DNA of 6,933 bases from an uncultured Alcaligenaceae bacterium. GTDB taxonomy: Bacteria; Pseudomonadota; Gammaproteobacteria; Burkholderiales; Burkholderiaceae_B. A program made the translations under genes and the position numbers. Shown one piece after another: positions 5,446 through 6,933 of the stretch. A model generated the notes under the pieces. That model was not told the DNA's origin. It was given only the letters and a program-made list of their open reading frames with translations, and made no database searches. How positions within the stretch are numbered: the first letter of the stretch is position 1; the number at the start of each line of letters is the position of its first letter. The DNA lies in contig CALCPT010000305.1 of NCBI GenBank assembly GCA_937897265.1, forward strand, positions 1-6,933, in the 5' to 3' direction.

Positions 5446-6933
5446 ATGACAAACCTACTCAGTAAGGCCCCTGGCGTAACACGCAAGGCCAAGCATTTAA
5501 CCAATAGTCCTCTACACCCTGCTCGTCGGCAGTTTTTGATCGGTGCTGCGACTGTAGGCGCTGGTCTGGCACTTGGGTTAATGCACTCGCGCCCAGCCTT
5601 GGCGCAAGCCACCTCACCAGCGTTGACAGCAGATGAGGTGAATCTGTGGGTGGTGATCAAACCTGACGATACCGTGGTGATTCGTATTGTGCGCTCTGAG
5701 ATGGGTCAGGGGACACGCACCGGTCTGGCTCAGTTGGTCGCCGAAGAGCTCGACTGCGACTGGAAAAAAGTCACCTACGAGGCACCGTCTGCGGGACAAA
5801 ATTTAGCTCGTAAGCGTGCGTGGGGTGCGATGGCGACAGGCGGTAGTCGTGGTATTCGTGACTCGCATGATTATGTTCGTCGTGGTGGCGCTGCCGCTAG
5901 GATGATGCTTCTGCAAGCGGCAGCAGAACAGTTCAAAGTGCCCGTGTCAGAGTTAACGGTGAGCAAAGGTGTGATCACGCACGCACCGACGAGTCGTACG
6001 GTGACCTACGGCAAAGTCGCTGATGCAGCGGCCAAACTAACTCCCCCTGAAGCAAAATCTATCGTCTTGAAAAAGCCTCAAGAATGGAAAATTGCAGGGA
6101 CAGCGGTCCCGCGCTTGGACACCGCAGATAAAGTCAATGGCGCCAAAGTTTTTAGTATCGACCTGCGTTTGCCCGGCATGTTATGTGCGGCAGTAAAAAG
6201 CTGTCCGGTGTTCGGGGGCAAGCTGGTGAGTTTTGACGAAGCAAAGGTCAAAGCCATGCGCGGTGTGAAAGGCGTGGTTAAAGTCAATGATTCAACGGTA
6301 GCTGTCGTAGCTGACACGTGGTGGCGTGCCAAAACGGCGTTAGATAACCTTCCGATTGATTGGGATTTGGGTCCGAATGCAAAGGCCTCCAGCACAACAA
6401 TCGCCGCGGCCTTAAAAGAGGGCTTGAGCGTTGAGGGCGACTACTGGCAGCGCAAAGAAGGCGATGCACTGGCCGTGATCAAAGCGTCGGTGAAAACAGT
6501 CGATGCGGTGTATAGCAGCCAGTTTTTGGCCCACGCCACGATGGAGCCGATGAATTGCGTGGTGCAACTGAGTGCCGATCGGGCCTACGCCTGGGTACCC
6601 ACGCAAAATGCCGAAGCTTCGATCGCAGCGCTCTCAGAGGCGTCTGGGCTACCGCTTGCAAATTGCGATATTAAAACCATGGACTTAGGTGGTGGGCTCG
6701 GACGACGTGGCGGTACACAAGATTTTATGCATCATGCCGTTGCGATCGCCAAACGCTTTCCGAACGTGCCAATCAAGATGGTCTGGAGTCGCGAAGAAGA
6801 TATGATGCACGACTTCTATCGCCCGATTTCGATGGCAAAAATGTCAGCGGGTCTGGATGACAAGGGCAATTTGACCGGGCTTCACGTACGTGTCTCGGGT
6901 CAGTCAATCAATGCCTATTTGAACCCGTCAGAG
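5446..6933 (+). CDS. Molybdopterin-binding large subunit, IorB-like, Tat-exported; 3' end outside window
   Basis: The frame stays open to the last base: 496 codons, probably about two thirds of a protein that is usually some 700-780 residues. The N-terminus has a Tat signal, ARRQFLIG (R27, R28), a hydrophobic stretch to about 45 and a likely cleavage after ALA at 53, implying periplasmic assembly with cofactor already bound. Family marks include SEMGQG (84-89), ATGGSRGIRDS (130-140), a hammerhead-like region (about 225-310), HATMEPMNC (363-371), GGGLGRRGG (415-423) and VWSREEDMMHDFYRP (446-460). The enzyme would hydroxylate a substrate with water-derived oxygen at a molybdenum cofactor. The catalytic glutamate near the C-terminus is beyond the window and cannot be checked. 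No FAD subunit is seen here, in line with IorAB-type enzymes, which are thought to deliver electrons to cytochromes instead of NAD. The start is fixed by GGAGG 6 nt upstream. The substrate is unknown; N-heteroaromatics and aldehydes are both plausible. Confidence 0.95.
   Translation, partial: MTNLLSKAPGVTRKAKHLTNSPLHPARRQFLIGAATVGAGLALGLMHSRPALAQATSPALTADEVNLWVVIKPDDTVVIRIVRSEMGQGTRTGLAQLVAEELDCDWKKVTYEAPSAGQNLARKRAWGAMATGGSRGIRDSHDYVRRGGAAARMMLLQAAAEQFKVPVSELTVSKGVITHAPTSRTVTYGKVADAAAKLTPPEAKSIVLKKPQEWKIAGTAVPRLDTADKVNGAKVFSIDLRLPGMLCAAVKSCPVFGGKLVSFDEAKVKAMRGVKGVVKVNDSTVAVVADTWWRAKTALDNLPIDWDLGPNAKASSTTIAAALKEGLSVEGDYWQRKEGDALAVIKASVKTVDAVYSSQFLAHATMEPMNCVVQLSADRAYAWVPTQNAEASIAALSEASGLPLANCDIKTMDLGGGLGRRGGTQDFMHHAVAIAKRFPNVPIKMVWSREEDMMHDFYRPISMAKMSAGLDDKGNLTGLHVRVSGQSINAYLNPSE

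Noticed and set aside
5018..5452. 144-codon minus-strand frame over the 2Fe-2S gene
   Set aside because: The opposite strand encodes all eight cluster cysteines in the right spacing; this frame has no recognisable features.
1..6933. CRISPR array, tRNA/rRNA gene, insertion sequence or phage elements
   Set aside because: No regularly spaced repeats, tRNA-like cloverleaf, transposase or terminal inverted repeats were found; nearly all of the window is explained by coding genes.

Overview
The window looks like one end of a contig from a proteobacterium, probably beta or gamma. This rests on gene style only: a transmembrane sensor kinase, REC-PAS-GGDEF-EAL architecture, a Tat-exported molybdenum hydroxylase, and base composition that looks balanced by eye. 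There is no rRNA or other phylogenetic marker, so the placement is tentative. All genes are on the + strand.

Positions 1-42 are not genomic. Bases 9-42 match the Illumina TruSeq read-2/index adapter, and bases 1-8 have the position and length of an i7 index. Genuine sequence starts at 43, inside a gene for an EAL-domain protein (c-di-GMP phosphodiesterase), of which only the last 129 codons remain.

Positions 43-4750 form a compact c-di-GMP signalling cluster. The truncated EAL gene is followed after 11 nt by a two-transmembrane sensor histidine kinase with a large putative periplasmic domain and a non-canonical HNVGN phosphoacceptor box. The kinase stop codon overlaps the start of a 751-residue REC-PAS-GGDEF-EAL response regulator (ATGA). 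The simplest reading is a two-component circuit in which an extracytoplasmic signal drives phosphorylation of the regulator and so shifts the balance between c-di-GMP synthesis and breakdown, with the upstream EAL protein as a co-transcribed third member. Both output domains keep their catalytic motifs, while the GGDEF inhibitory site is degenerate (RxxE).

Positions 4751-4936 are intergenic. They hold a modest terminator-like hairpin, a 9-bp direct repeat, an imperfect dyad, a good sigma70-type promoter candidate and a 7-bp inverted repeat spanning the -10 edge and the ribosome binding site.

Positions 4937-6933 encode an apparently separate metabolic operon: a 2Fe-2S subunit and, behind a very strong Shine-Dalgarno, a Tat-signal molybdopterin subunit of the isoquinoline 1-oxidoreductase (IorAB)-like branch of the xanthine dehydrogenase family. 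The large subunit is open at the right edge (496 codons present, probably two thirds of the protein). The substrate cannot be read from the sequence. No wholly novel system is evident. The most notable points are the adapter artefact, the atypical kinase H-box, the degenerate I-site and the symmetric elements at the oxidoreductase promoter.
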